Positions 6,477-13,521 of a DNA stretch of 17,915 nt are shown here, in pieces; positions within the stretch are counted from its first letter, which is position 1, and every line of letters starts with the position of its first letter. Where the stretch lies: the NCBI GenBank assembly GCA_003487665.1, contig DNFA01000068.1, positions 1-17,915 on the forward strand, given 5' to 3'. A program made the position numbers and the translations under genes. Below the pieces are notes generated by a model. That model made no database searches. It was not told the origin of the DNA and saw nothing but the letters and a program-made list of their open reading frames with translations. This DNA is from Oscillibacter sp. GTDB taxonomy: Bacteria > Bacillota > Clostridia > Oscillospirales > Oscillospiraceae.

Positions 6477-7403
6477 TCACGCCAGCAGCTCCGCCAATCC
6501 CACCATCACCGGCATGGTCACGGCGGAAATCGCCGTCTGCACCGATACCAGCGACGAAGCCAGCTCCGTGTCCTTGCCGAACCGGGCGGCGAACATGCTC
6601 AGCAGCGCCGCAGGCGGCGCGCTGGCCGCGATGAGCAGCACCAGCGTCAGGTCGTGGGGCACCTGCAGCGCAAGGCATATCCCCAGCGACACCAGCGGCA
6701 GCACCACCAGCCGCAGCACCAGCGTCACCCATGCGCTGGCGCCCCGCAGCGCCCGGCGAAAGTCCGCGTGGCTGAGCTGATAGCCCACCACCAGCATGGG
6801 CACCGGCGTATTCAGCTCGGACAGATAGCGCACAGGAACCATCAACATCTCCGGCACCGTAATGCGGCACAGATACAGCACCATGGCCGCCGCCACACTG
6901 ATTACGCCGGGGTTCAGCAGCAGCGGCTTCAGCCGCAGCTGGCTGCGGTCGTCGGTGACGGCGTACACGCCCCACGTCCATGTGAGCACCGTGAACACGA
7001 TCACATACGCCGAGCCGTAGAAAATGCCGATGCTGCCCAGCATAGCCGCCATCAGGGGATAGCCGATAAAGCCGCAGTTGGAAAACACCGCGGCAAAGCG
7101 CAGATCGCCCTGCTGCTGGGTATCCCCATCCCGGATCAGCAGCACAGCCACCACGATGAACACCACGTGCAGCAGCAGCGAAACGCCTGTCACCAGTCCG
7201 AAATTCCGCAGCATCTCCCGCTCCAGAGGCCGCTGGAACGCCACGATCATCATGCAGGGGGACACCACGTACATCACAAGGTTGCTCATGGCCGTGGAAG
7301 CGCGGTCGTCCAGTATCTTCACCTTGCCCAGCACAAAGCCCACCACCAGCAGCAGGTACAGCGTAATGATCTGCTGGCCTACGGTAAGAAACGACTGAAG
7401 CAT
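6477..7403 (-). CDS. AEC (auxin efflux carrier) family transporter
   Basis: A 308-aa integral membrane protein with about ten hydrophobic segments arranged as two five-helix halves. It has the family pattern of an N-terminal LLVVGFVLGKVKILDD segment and the conserved NCGFIGYPL motif (Asn-Cys-Gly...Pro) in the first half. Members move small organic acids or other anions out of, or into, the cell; the substrate cannot be assigned here. The ATG at 7403 is used because AGAGAGG lies 8 nt upstream and the first helix starts soon after; upstream in-frame codons overlap the promoter. It has its own promoter overlapped by a 9-bp inverted repeat, so it is not simply part of the upstream MazG operon. 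Its position before metK is probably incidental. Confidence 0.9.
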   Translation of the reverse strand: MLQSFLTVGQQIITLYLLLVVGFVLGKVKILDDRASTAMSNLVMYVVSPCMMIVAFQRPLEREMLRNFGLVTGVSLLLHVVFIVVAVLLIRDGDTQQQGDLRFAAVFSNCGFIGYPLMAAMLGSIGIFYGSAYVIVFTVLTWTWGVYAVTDDRSQLRLKPLLLNPGVISVAAAMVLYLCRITVPEMLMVPVRYLSELNTPVPMLVVGYQLSHADFRRALRGASAWVTLVLRLVVLPLVSLGICLALQVPHDLTLVLLIAASAPPAALLSMFAARFGKDTELASSLVSVQTAISAVTMPVMVGLAELLA

Positions 7404-7431
7404 GGGTATTTCCTCTCTTTCACGCAGAATA

Positions 7432-7468
7432 ACACCGCCCAGTGTACCACAAAACCGGGCGGTGTCAA
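7432..7468 (-). promoter_or_regulatory. Promoter of the AEC transporter gene with a 9-bp inverted repeat
   Basis: On the minus strand a consensus -35 TTGACA (plus 7463-7468) and a -10 TACACT (plus 7441-7446) are 16 nt apart. The perfect inverted repeat ACACCGCCC (7432-7440) / GGGCGGTGT (7457-7465) overlaps the -35 box with one arm and lies just downstream of the -10 box with the other, a layout typical of a repressor operator. The same repeat could form a hairpin with a 16-nt loop in RNA coming from the upstream operon, but it lacks a U tail. Confidence 0.7.
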
Positions 7469-7482
7469 GAAAAATCATCGCT

Positions 7483-7498
7483 GGACAGTGCCCTGTCC
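7483..7498 (-). terminator. Short hairpin at the end of the HAD-MazG operon
   Basis: GGACAG and CTGTCC form a 6-bp stem with a 4-nt loop immediately after the MazG-like stop codon. On the minus strand a UUUUU run follows about 8 nt later. A weak terminator candidate for the operon. Confidence 0.4.
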
Positions 7499-7500
7499 CT

Positions 7501-7836
7501 TCACCTGTCGTCCGCTTCCCGTCCCACCGACCTCTCCGCAGAAAAGCCGTCGGGGTAGCGGCGCTCCAGCTTCTCCAGATTGGCGCGTAGGATGTCCTCC
7601 AGCGGCATTCCCAGCGCCGTGGCCGCCTCCGCCAGATACCACGCCACGTCGCCCAGCTCTCCGGCCAGGTGCTCCCGATCCAGCGGGTGCCCCTGCGCCA
7701 GCCACTTCTTCACGATGTCGATGGCCTCGCCGGACTCGCCGCACAGCCCCATAACGCTGTTGATGAGCACGTCCCGTTCGGTCAGCTTCGGGTTCAGCGT
7801 CGCCATGGCGCGCTGCTGGTATTCGTTGATGGTCAT
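7501..7836 (-). CDS. MazG-like nucleotide pyrophosphohydrolase
   Basis: A 111-aa all-alpha NTP pyrophosphohydrolase of the MazG/phage-MazG type. It hydrolyses nucleoside triphosphates to monophosphate and pyrophosphate, and usually removes aberrant (d)NTPs. The metal-binding signature is intact: E34-S-G-E37 in GLCGESGEAIDIVKKWL and E60-L-G-D63 in LAGELGDVAWYLAEAATALG. The single-domain length fits the short MazG-like proteins rather than two-domain E. coli MazG. The ATG at 7836 overlaps the stop of the preceding HAD gene as ATGA and has GGAGGGGAG upstream, so the two are probably translationally coupled. Last gene of the four-gene operon. Substrate range unknown. Confidence 0.88.
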   Translation of the reverse strand: MTINEYQQRAMATLNPKLTERDVLINSVMGLCGESGEAIDIVKKWLAQGHPLDREHLAGELGDVAWYLAEAATALGMPLEDILRANLEKLERRYPDGFSAERSVGREADDR

Positions 7837-8534
7837 ATCCCGCTCCCCTCCAACAGCACCGGTATCTGCCGCAGATCCGTGACCTGCCATGTAACATCCG
7901 CCCCCTCCGGCGCACCGGGACGGCGGTAGTAGCAGGTTTTCATGCCGTACTGCCTGCCACCGGCCATGTCGGAGGTCAGCGAGTCGCCGATGATGACGCA
8001 TTTCTCCGGCGGCAGGGGCGCGGCGCGCCCCTCGTTCAGCTGTGCGAACGCCCCGTCAAAGAACGCCGCCGCGGGCTTGGACGCGCCCAGACGCTCCGAG
8101 ATGAAGAACCAGTCGAAATACCGCTTCATCCCCGCCAGCTCCAACCGGTGGAGCTGCTGGTCATAGGGGCCGTTGCTGGCCACAGCCAGCGGGTATTTCC
8201 CGTGGAGCGCCTCCAGCAGCTCCATAGCGCCGAGCACGGGGATGGCGCTGTCGTACAGGGCGGCGCGGAAATACGTTTCGAACACCGTGCCGTCAAAGTC
8301 GATGTCCAGCGCGGCGAACACGTTGTTCCAGCGGATGCGTTCCAGCTCCGCGAACGTCAGCGTTCCCTGCTCGATCCGCCGCCACAGCTTTCCGTTTTCC
8401 CGGTGGAATATCTCCTCCATATACGGCTCATAGGGCTTCAGCCCGAAGTGGGCGAAGCCCTCCTGCATGGTCCGGCGGATATACTCGTCAAAGTCCAGCA
8501 GCGTATTGTCAATGTCGATGAACACAAGCTCCAT
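7833..8534 (-). CDS. HAD-superfamily 5'-nucleotidase, YjjG/YfnB type
   Basis: A 233-aa HAD-IA phosphatase. All four catalytic motifs are visible: nucleophile and acid D7-I-D9-N-T in FIDIDNTLLDF, Ser/Asn at ASNG (119-122), Lys153 in GASKP, and the acidic motif GDSLTSD at 183-189. The helical cap between about residues 15 and 95, and the ISERLGASKP context, match the YjjG group, which dephosphorylates noncanonical pyrimidine nucleoside monophosphates; substrate by family only. The ATG at 8534 lies 8 nt after the upstream stop with a weak GAGG site inside the end of that gene, implying translational coupling. It overlaps the MazG-like gene downstream by 4 nt. Together the two could hydrolyse a nucleoside triphosphate stepwise to nucleoside. 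Confidence 0.88.
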   Translation of the reverse strand: MELVFIDIDNTLLDFDEYIRRTMQEGFAHFGLKPYEPYMEEIFHRENGKLWRRIEQGTLTFAELERIRWNNVFAALDIDFDGTVFETYFRAALYDSAIPVLGAMELLEALHGKYPLAVASNGPYDQQLHRLELAGMKRYFDWFFISERLGASKPAAAFFDGAFAQLNEGRAAPLPPEKCVIIGDSLTSDMAGGRQYGMKTCYYRRPGAPEGADVTWQVTDLRQIPVLLEGSGI

Positions 8535-8542
8535 GGGATACC

Positions 8543-9241
8543 TCACAGGAAGAATTTCCGGTGCAGCGACCGGCGCAGGGGCTTGCTGACGGCGATGACC
8601 AGCAGCATGGCGCCCAGCACCACGCCCACCGCCAGCGGATAGATCGACCACAGGAACGTGTCGTGCAGGCCGAAGGTCAAATTCAGCAGGAACTCCACCA
8701 GCACCGCAAGGCCGCCGGACAGGATCAGCGCCCCGCCGCAGATATACAGCGCCGCACCGGGCAGGTATTTCAGCAGCGTCACCATGGCGCACACCAGCAG
8801 CGCCGCCGCGCCGGTGACGGGCAGGGCGAAGGACAGATACCAGTGTCCGCCGGTGGCGTAGTTCACATACAGCAGGAACAGCGCAATGGCCGCAAAGTCC
8901 ACCGGCACGAAGATCACCGGGTCAGGCCGCTTGAACCACATGGGCAGCGCCGCCAGAATATACAGCAGCACAAGGCCGCCCACGGCGAAGCCCGACCATG
9001 TGATGCGGCCGTTGATGCGCCAGTCGCACAGCACGGAGATCACCGCCGGCAGCAGCATGCACACCGACACCACGAACATCACGCCGATGCGGCTGACCTC
9101 CTCGTGGCGGGGATGCTCGTCCGGGGGATAGGGCGGCTCGCCCTGTCCGCAGGGCAGATCGGGATGAAAGACGCGTGTGCCGCACAGCGGGCACACCCGC
9201 TCGCTGTCCGCCAGCTCCACGCCGCATTTGATACAATACAT
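8543..9241 (-). CDS. Zinc-ribbon membrane protein, DUF6320-like
   Basis: A 232-aa protein of unknown function that resembles the DUF6320 group of Clostridia. It starts with a rubredoxin-like zinc ribbon (CIKC at 3-6 and CPLC at 17-20), then a Pro-rich linker (about 28-42), then six hydrophobic segments running to a basic C terminus (KPLRRSLHRKFFL). The ribbon is probably cytoplasmic and the rest in the membrane. The ATG at 9241 is used because GGAG is 9 nt upstream; the TTG two codons earlier is too close to it. The gene starts 25 nt after the hydrolase-acyltransferase fusion and ends 8 nt before the HAD gene, so it is in the same operon. The genomic pairing suggests it helps localise or regulate the fusion enzyme or exports or receives its product; this is inference. 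Confidence 0.8.
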   Translation of the reverse strand: MYCIKCGVELADSERVCPLCGTRVFHPDLPCGQGEPPYPPDEHPRHEEVSRIGVMFVVSVCMLLPAVISVLCDWRINGRITWSGFAVGGLVLLYILAALPMWFKRPDPVIFVPVDFAAIALFLLYVNYATGGHWYLSFALPVTGAAALLVCAMVTLLKYLPGAALYICGGALILSGGLAVLVEFLLNLTFGLHDTFLWSIYPLAVGVVLGAMLLVIAVSKPLRRSLHRKFFL

Positions 9242-9266
9242 GGACAAAAACTCCTTTCCCTCCGCC

Positions 9267-11429
9267 TCAGCGCTGGTTGCTCTCCACCTTCACCGGCAGT
9301 CCCAGCCGGTGGAGCACCCGATAAAACCGGTATTCCAGCTCCGGCTCCTGAATGCTGCGGATGCAGTTGATATACACCGTGTCGCCCCAGGTGACAACGC
9401 CGCAGTCGTGGGGTGCCCGCGCCTGTACGCCGATGATGAAATCCATCCGCTGCACATAGGGTACCATCACCTCCGGCAGCTCCACCCTGCCCAGATTGGA
9501 CAGGCACAGGCAGGACTTGCACTCGCCCACGGCGTCGAACACCGCTTTCATGGCGATGTTCTTGATAAACAGCGGCATGACCCGCAGGATGGGCGAGCGT
9601 TCGCTGGCCACGTTTGCCGCGAACTTCGCCCGCATGGTGCGCCGGTTGTTCTCCAGCCCCATCTTGTGGTGGACGAGGCTGCACAGCTCGGAAAAGCTGC
9701 AATCGCCCATACGCGGGTCGATCTCCGGGGTGATATAGGATGCAAAGTTCCGCAGCGACCGGCTGGGGAACAGATTCCGCAGGTTCACGGGGATCAGAAC
9801 CTTCACCGGCTTGCGGTGGCGGACATTGGGCACCTTCTCTGCCTGCAGCTCCCCAATAGCCTGCATCATGGCGGCGCACAGCAGCTCCGTCACGGACACG
9901 CCGTGCTTCTTGGCGCAAGCGCGCAGCTTCTCCGCCGGGATCATCATGGTCACAAGGTTCTTATAGCCGTCCCGCTCCGGCGTACCGGACAGATGGTACG
10001 CCGTGGACTCGGCGCGGCTGGCGGTGATATCCCCGGCGTAGCGGGCAAAGCTGTCCTCCAGCTCCTCCGGCGACGGCTCCTCCAGCCGCCCCAGCACGCC
10101 CTTCTCCGCCGGGACGGACAGTCCGTATTTCTCGCTGAGGTACTCCGCCAGCAGCGTTTTGACGAACACAAGCGCGCCGGTGCCGTCGGTCAGCGCGTGG
10201 AAAAACTCCACCGCCACCCGGTTTTTATACACCAGCACCCGAAAGGCGCACTGCCGCACCTCGTGAAAGGGCGCGTGCGCCAGCGGGCAGCTCTTCTCCG
10301 GCTGGATGGGCGGGGTCTTGGGTATCTCCTCCAGATAGTACCAGAACACGCCCCGCCGCAGGCGCACGGCAATGGACGGAAAGCGCCGCGCCGTCACATC
10401 CAGCGCCGAGGCCAGCACCCCGGTGTCGATAGGCTCCGTCAGCGTGGCGGAGATACGGAAAAAGTTGTTCCAGTTGCGCCGCTTGGCGGCGGGGTATATC
10501 TTGGCGGCGTTATCCAGCCGCATCCAGCGCAGGCTCCGCGCCGGGGACAGGTTCTGGGTCAGGAAACGGTTGATCTCCTCCATATCCTGCTCCATGTTCT
10601 CCTGCAAGCAATAGAGCACATAGGCATGCCAGCGTCCCGGCGCGATGATGAGCTTGCTGCGGCAGCCGGCCGCCTTCAGCCGGTCATGCAGTGTGCGGGC
10701 ATCGTCCAGCAGTATCTCGTCGCCTCCGGCAAACAGCAGAGACGGCGGCAGGCCGGTCAGGTCGCCCCGCACCGGTGAGCACAGAGGGTCAGTGGGGTTC
10801 TGTGTGTAGCATTTGGCGTAAAACTCCAGCAGCTCCTGTGTCAGGGACGGGTCGTTGTCCCGGTTCGTCTCGTAGGACGCGCCGGAGCCGGTGAGATCCA
10901 CCCACGGGGATATCCCGATCAAGCCGCAGGGCAGCTCGCGCCCCAGCTGCTTGAGCTTCAGGCTCAGGGCGTAGATCAGGCCGCCGCCGGCGCTCTCGCC
11001 GCACAGCAGAATCTGGTGCGGCGCATAGCCCTTTTTCAGCAGGTAGTCGAAGGCCGTCAGCGCGTCCTCCACCGCCGCCGGGTACGGATTTTCCGGCGCC
11101 AGACGGTACGCCGCGCAGAACACGCGCACGCCGCACTCGCTGGCCAGCGTCGCGGCGAAGCCCTTGGCGTAGTCCAGACTGCCGCAGGTATAGCCGCCGC
11201 CGTGGAGATACAGCACCACGCCGCTGCGCCGCTCGTCCTTGGGCATGACCCACGCGCCCTGAAAGCGCTCGAAATCATGGTCGCGGATCAGTACCTCCCG
11301 CTTGTGGAGGGCGCTCATCAGCTCGCCCAGCTTGTCCTGCCCCTTGCGGGTCACCTCCAGCGAGCAGCCTGCCACGAAGGGCTTGAAGAAATTCAGTTGT
11401 GAACGTACCAGCTTTGCCGACAGTTCCAT
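9267..11429 (-). CDS. Alpha/beta-hydrolase fused to an alcohol-acetyltransferase-like domain
   Basis: A 720-aa two-domain protein. Residues about 40-295 form a hormone-sensitive-lipase-type alpha/beta hydrolase: oxyanion motif HGGG (76-79), nucleophile elbow GESAGG (144-149, Ser146), acid Asp237 in GGDEILLDD, and catalytic His268 in GRWHAY. Residues about 300-720 resemble an alcohol-acetyltransferase/condensation-like acyltransferase. It begins RWMRLDNAAKIYP, carries the motif FFHALTDG (409-416; His411 and Asp415 of the HxxxDG signature, the optional first His replaced by Phe), and ends with a short beta segment. There is no signal peptide or clear transmembrane helix. The ATG at 11429 follows an AAGGAAAGGG stretch; in-frame codons upstream overlap the promoter. 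First gene of the operon, so it is likely the main product. A plausible role is transfer and hydrolysis of acyl groups on a lipid or alcohol; the substrate is unknown. Confidence 0.88.
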   Translation of the reverse strand: MELSAKLVRSQLNFFKPFVAGCSLEVTRKGQDKLGELMSALHKREVLIRDHDFERFQGAWVMPKDERRSGVVLYLHGGGYTCGSLDYAKGFAATLASECGVRVFCAAYRLAPENPYPAAVEDALTAFDYLLKKGYAPHQILLCGESAGGGLIYALSLKLKQLGRELPCGLIGISPWVDLTGSGASYETNRDNDPSLTQELLEFYAKCYTQNPTDPLCSPVRGDLTGLPPSLLFAGGDEILLDDARTLHDRLKAAGCRSKLIIAPGRWHAYVLYCLQENMEQDMEEINRFLTQNLSPARSLRWMRLDNAAKIYPAAKRRNWNNFFRISATLTEPIDTGVLASALDVTARRFPSIAVRLRRGVFWYYLEEIPKTPPIQPEKSCPLAHAPFHEVRQCAFRVLVYKNRVAVEFFHALTDGTGALVFVKTLLAEYLSEKYGLSVPAEKGVLGRLEEPSPEELEDSFARYAGDITASRAESTAYHLSGTPERDGYKNLVTMMIPAEKLRACAKKHGVSVTELLCAAMMQAIGELQAEKVPNVRHRKPVKVLIPVNLRNLFPSRSLRNFASYITPEIDPRMGDCSFSELCSLVHHKMGLENNRRTMRAKFAANVASERSPILRVMPLFIKNIAMKAVFDAVGECKSCLCLSNLGRVELPEVMVPYVQRMDFIIGVQARAPHDCGVVTWGDTVYINCIRSIQEPELEYRFYRVLHRLGLPVKVESNQR

Positions 11430-11462
11430 AGTGGTCGTCCCTTTCCTTATAGCTAATAAATT

Positions 11463-11491
11463 ATTATAGCATATTGGATAAAAGTTGTAAA
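11463..11491 (-). promoter_or_regulatory. Promoter of the hydrolase-acyltransferase operon
   Basis: On the minus strand -35 TTTACA (plus 11486-11491) and extended -10 TGCTATAAT (TATAAT at plus 11463-11468) are separated by 17 nt. This is one of the best sigma-A promoters in the window. It drives the four-gene leftward operon and is divergent from the tsaE promoter. Confidence 0.85.
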
Positions 11492-11542
11492 CAAGTTGAA
11501 AAAAGCTGCTTGAGTTTTTCCGTACCAACGGCGGTTTTACTC

Positions 11543-11571
11543 TTTTCTTTTTCGGCAGGCTGTGCTATAAT
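11543..11571 (+). promoter_or_regulatory. Promoter of tsaE-tsaB
   Basis: TGCTATAAT at 11563-11571 is an extended -10 element with a perfect TATAAT. The -35 zone 17 nt upstream is only T-rich (TTTTCT), which an extended -10 can tolerate. The tsaE start lies about 32 nt downstream. Confidence 0.65.
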
Positions 11572-11602
11572 AAGACGATTTGAGGAAAAGCGGGGTGAAG
11601 CC

Positions 11603-12028
11603 ATGGAATATCTGTCCCACAGTCCGGAGGAAACGGAGCGCATCGGCGAAACGCTGGGCAAAACGCTCCGCCCCGGCAGCGTCGTGGCCTACCGCGGCGG
11701 CCTGGGCATGGGCAAGACCGCCTTCACCCGCGGGCTGGCCAGAGGGCTGGGCTGCGCCGGCCGCGTCACCAGTCCCACCTTCACCATCGTCAATGAATAC
11801 AGCGGCACAGTGCCCCTGTTCCACTTTGATATGTACCGGCTGGGCAGCTCGGACGAGCTGTTCGACATCGGCTGGGAGGACTATCTTATCCGCGGCGGCG
11901 TGTGCGCCGTGGAGTGGTCGGAGCGCGTCAGCGATGCGCTGCCGGAGGACACCCTGTGGGTGGACATCGCCCGCGGCAGCGGGGAAAACGACCGCATCAT
12001 CACCATCACAGGAGGCGAGACACGTTGA
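11603..12028 (+). CDS. tsaE: tRNA t6A biosynthesis ATPase TsaE
   Basis: A 141-aa P-loop ATPase that works with TsaB and TsaD to add threonylcarbamoyl to A37 of ANN-decoding tRNAs. Visible motifs are Walker A GGLGMGKT (32-39), the switch-like SPTF (57-60), HFDMYRL (74-80) and EWSER (104-108), all in the family order. Length is normal. The ATG at 11603 follows GGGGTGA by a few nucleotides and gives a start close to the family N terminus; upstream in-frame codons precede or overlap the promoter. The stop TGA overlaps the TTG start of tsaB, so the two are translationally coupled. Confidence 0.95.
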   Translation: MEYLSHSPEETERIGETLGKTLRPGSVVAYRGGLGMGKTAFTRGLARGLGCAGRVTSPTFTIVNEYSGTVPLFHFDMYRLGSSDELFDIGWEDYLIRGGVCAVEWSERVSDALPEDTLWVDIARGSGENDRIITITGGETR

Positions 12029-12747
12029 AAATACTGGCTTTGGAGACATCCGCCAAGAGCGTGTCCGTGGCTGTGACGGAGGACGGCGTGCTGTTGGCGC
12101 AATCCTATCAGAACCGGGGACTGACCCACAGTGTCACCCTGATGCCCCTGCTGGACGCCATGCTGCAAAGCGCCGGTCTGACGCTGGACGATATCGGCCT
12201 TGTGGCTGTGACCCACGGCCCCGGCAGCTTCACCGGTCTGCGCATCGGCGTATCGGCAGCCAAGGGGCTGGCCTGGGCGAAGGGGCTGCCCTGCTGCGGC
12301 GTGTCCACGCTGGCGGCTATGGCCTACGGCGGCGATGATTTCAACGGCCTGATCGTGGGCGCCATGGACGCCCGGCGGCAGCAGGTATACAACGCGCTTT
12401 TCAAGGCGGAAAACGGACGGATCATCCGGCTGTGCGACGACCGCGCCGTCTCCTGCGAATATGTGGCGCAGGAGCTGCGAGACGCCTATCCCTCAGAGAA
12501 CGACATACTCATCGTCGGCGACGGGGCTGAGCTTTTATACAAGCATCTTCAGGCCTTCGGCATCCCCTGCCGCATGGCCTCCCCCCTGCACCGGTATCAG
12601 AGCGCCGCAGGCGCGGCGCTGGCAGCGGAAGCGCTGGCGGCACAGGGGCGGCTCTGCTCCGCGCAGGAGCTGCAGCCGGTGTATCTGCGGCTCAGCCAGG
12701 CCGAGCGGGAGCGGCTGGCCAAGGGGCTTCCGCTGACGGCGGAATAA
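12025..12747 (+). CDS. tsaB: tRNA t6A biosynthesis protein TsaB
   Basis: A 240-aa ASKHA-fold scaffold protein that pairs with TsaD and TsaE in the t6A complex. Diagnostic sequences are MKILALETSAKSVSVAV at the N terminus, the THS motif (34-36), and GPGSFTGLRIG (65-75). The C-terminal part is the usual variable region. The start is TTG at 12025 with GGAGG 9 nt upstream at 12011-12015. This is the only start with a good ribosome binding site that yields the family N terminus, and it overlaps the tsaE stop by 4 nt. The usual neighbours rimI and tsaD do not follow; upp does. Confidence 0.95.
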   Translation: MKILALETSAKSVSVAVTEDGVLLAQSYQNRGLTHSVTLMPLLDAMLQSAGLTLDDIGLVAVTHGPGSFTGLRIGVSAAKGLAWAKGLPCCGVSTLAAMAYGGDDFNGLIVGAMDARRQQVYNALFKAENGRIIRLCDDRAVSCEYVAQELRDAYPSENDILIVGDGAELLYKHLQAFGIPCRMASPLHRYQSAAGAALAAEALAAQGRLCSAQELQPVYLRLSQAERERLAKGLPLTAE

Positions 12748-12802
12748 CGTCTCCCACATACGAGCGTACCCATTGAATTTCATATATACGGAGGAGAACA
12801 CT

Positions 12803-13438
12803 ATGTACAGCAGCAAGGTTCACATTATGGATCATCCCCTGGTGGCGCACAAACTGACCATCATGCGGGACAAGAACACCAGCGTCAAGGATTTCCGTGA
12901 GCTGGTATCCGAGATCGGTATGCTCATCACCTATGAGGCCACCCGCGATCTGCCCCTGACCACCAAGCACATCGAAACGCCCATCTGCGAGATGGACGCA
13001 CCCACGCTGGCAGGCCGCAAATTCGTAGTCGTTCCCATCCTCCGTGCCGGTCTGGGTCTTGTGGACGGCGTGCTGCGCATGGTTCCCTCCGCCCGTGTGG
13101 GACACATCGGCATGTACCGCGACGAGGAGACGCTGGAGCCGCATCCCTACTTCTGCAAGATGCCCAAGGACGTGGCCGAGCGCGACGTGCTGATCGTGGA
13201 TCCCATGCTGGCCACCGGCGGCTCCGCTGCCGAAGCCATCGGCGAAATGAAGAAGTTCGGCTGCAAGCACATCAAGCTGATGGTGCTGGTGGCAGCGCCC
13301 GAGGGCATCGCCCATATCCAGAAGCTGTATCCCGACGTGGACATTTACGCCGGTGCGGTGGACGAGAAGCTCAATGAGAACGGCTACATCGTCCCCGGTC
13401 TGGGCGACGCCGGCGACCGTATCTTCGGCACCAAGTAA
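12803..13438 (+). CDS. upp: Uracil phosphoribosyltransferase
   Basis: Converts uracil and PRPP to UMP in pyrimidine salvage. The 211-aa product is colinear with E. coli Upp (about 208 aa). It has VVPILRAGLGLVDGVL (76-91), the PRPP-binding loop VDPMLATGGS (132-141), LVAAPEGI (162-169) and the conserved terminus GLGDAGDRIFGTK (199-211). The ATG at 12803 has GGAGGAG at 12790-12796, 6 nt upstream. The 55-nt gap after tsaB shows no good promoter, so it is probably co-transcribed with tsaE-tsaB, though a weak internal promoter is not excluded. A strong terminator follows. Confidence 0.97.
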   Translation: MYSSKVHIMDHPLVAHKLTIMRDKNTSVKDFRELVSEIGMLITYEATRDLPLTTKHIETPICEMDAPTLAGRKFVVVPILRAGLGLVDGVLRMVPSARVGHIGMYRDEETLEPHPYFCKMPKDVAERDVLIVDPMLATGGSAAEAIGEMKKFGCKHIKLMVLVAAPEGIAHIQKLYPDVDIYAGAVDEKLNENGYIVPGLGDAGDRIFGTK

Positions 13439-13445
13439 ACACACG

Positions 13446-13478
13446 AAAAAAACAGACCCCCACGGGGTCTGTTTTTTT
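13446..13478 (+). terminator. Terminator of the tsaE-tsaB-upp unit
   Basis: The stem AAAAAAACAGACCCC / GGGTCTGTTTTTTT with a 3-nt loop starts 7 nt after the upp stop and ends in seven T residues. The mirrored A-run makes it usable in both directions. Confidence 0.95.
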
Positions 13479-13484
13479 GTGCGA

Positions 13485-13512
13485 GAAAAGACCGCCCGCA
13501 GGCGGTCTTTTC
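13485..13512 (-). terminator. Terminator of srtB
   Basis: The perfect 12-bp stem GAAAAGACCGCC-cgca-GGCGGTCTTTTC sits 9 nt beyond the srtB stop on the minus strand, with TTTT in the descending arm. It is back-to-back with the upp terminator, insulating two convergent units. Confidence 0.88.
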
Positions 13513-13521
13513 GTTATCTGC

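Noticed and set aside
7432..7465. The 9-bp inverted repeat as a plain terminator of the HAD-MazG operon
   Set aside because: The loop would be 16 nt and no U tract follows, while one arm coincides with a consensus -35 box; an operator explains it better.
9177..10778. A 533-codon open frame opposite the hydrolase-acyltransferase fusion
   Set aside because: His/Arg/Gln/Gly-rich antisense frame with no motifs; the minus-strand protein has complete catalytic motifs.
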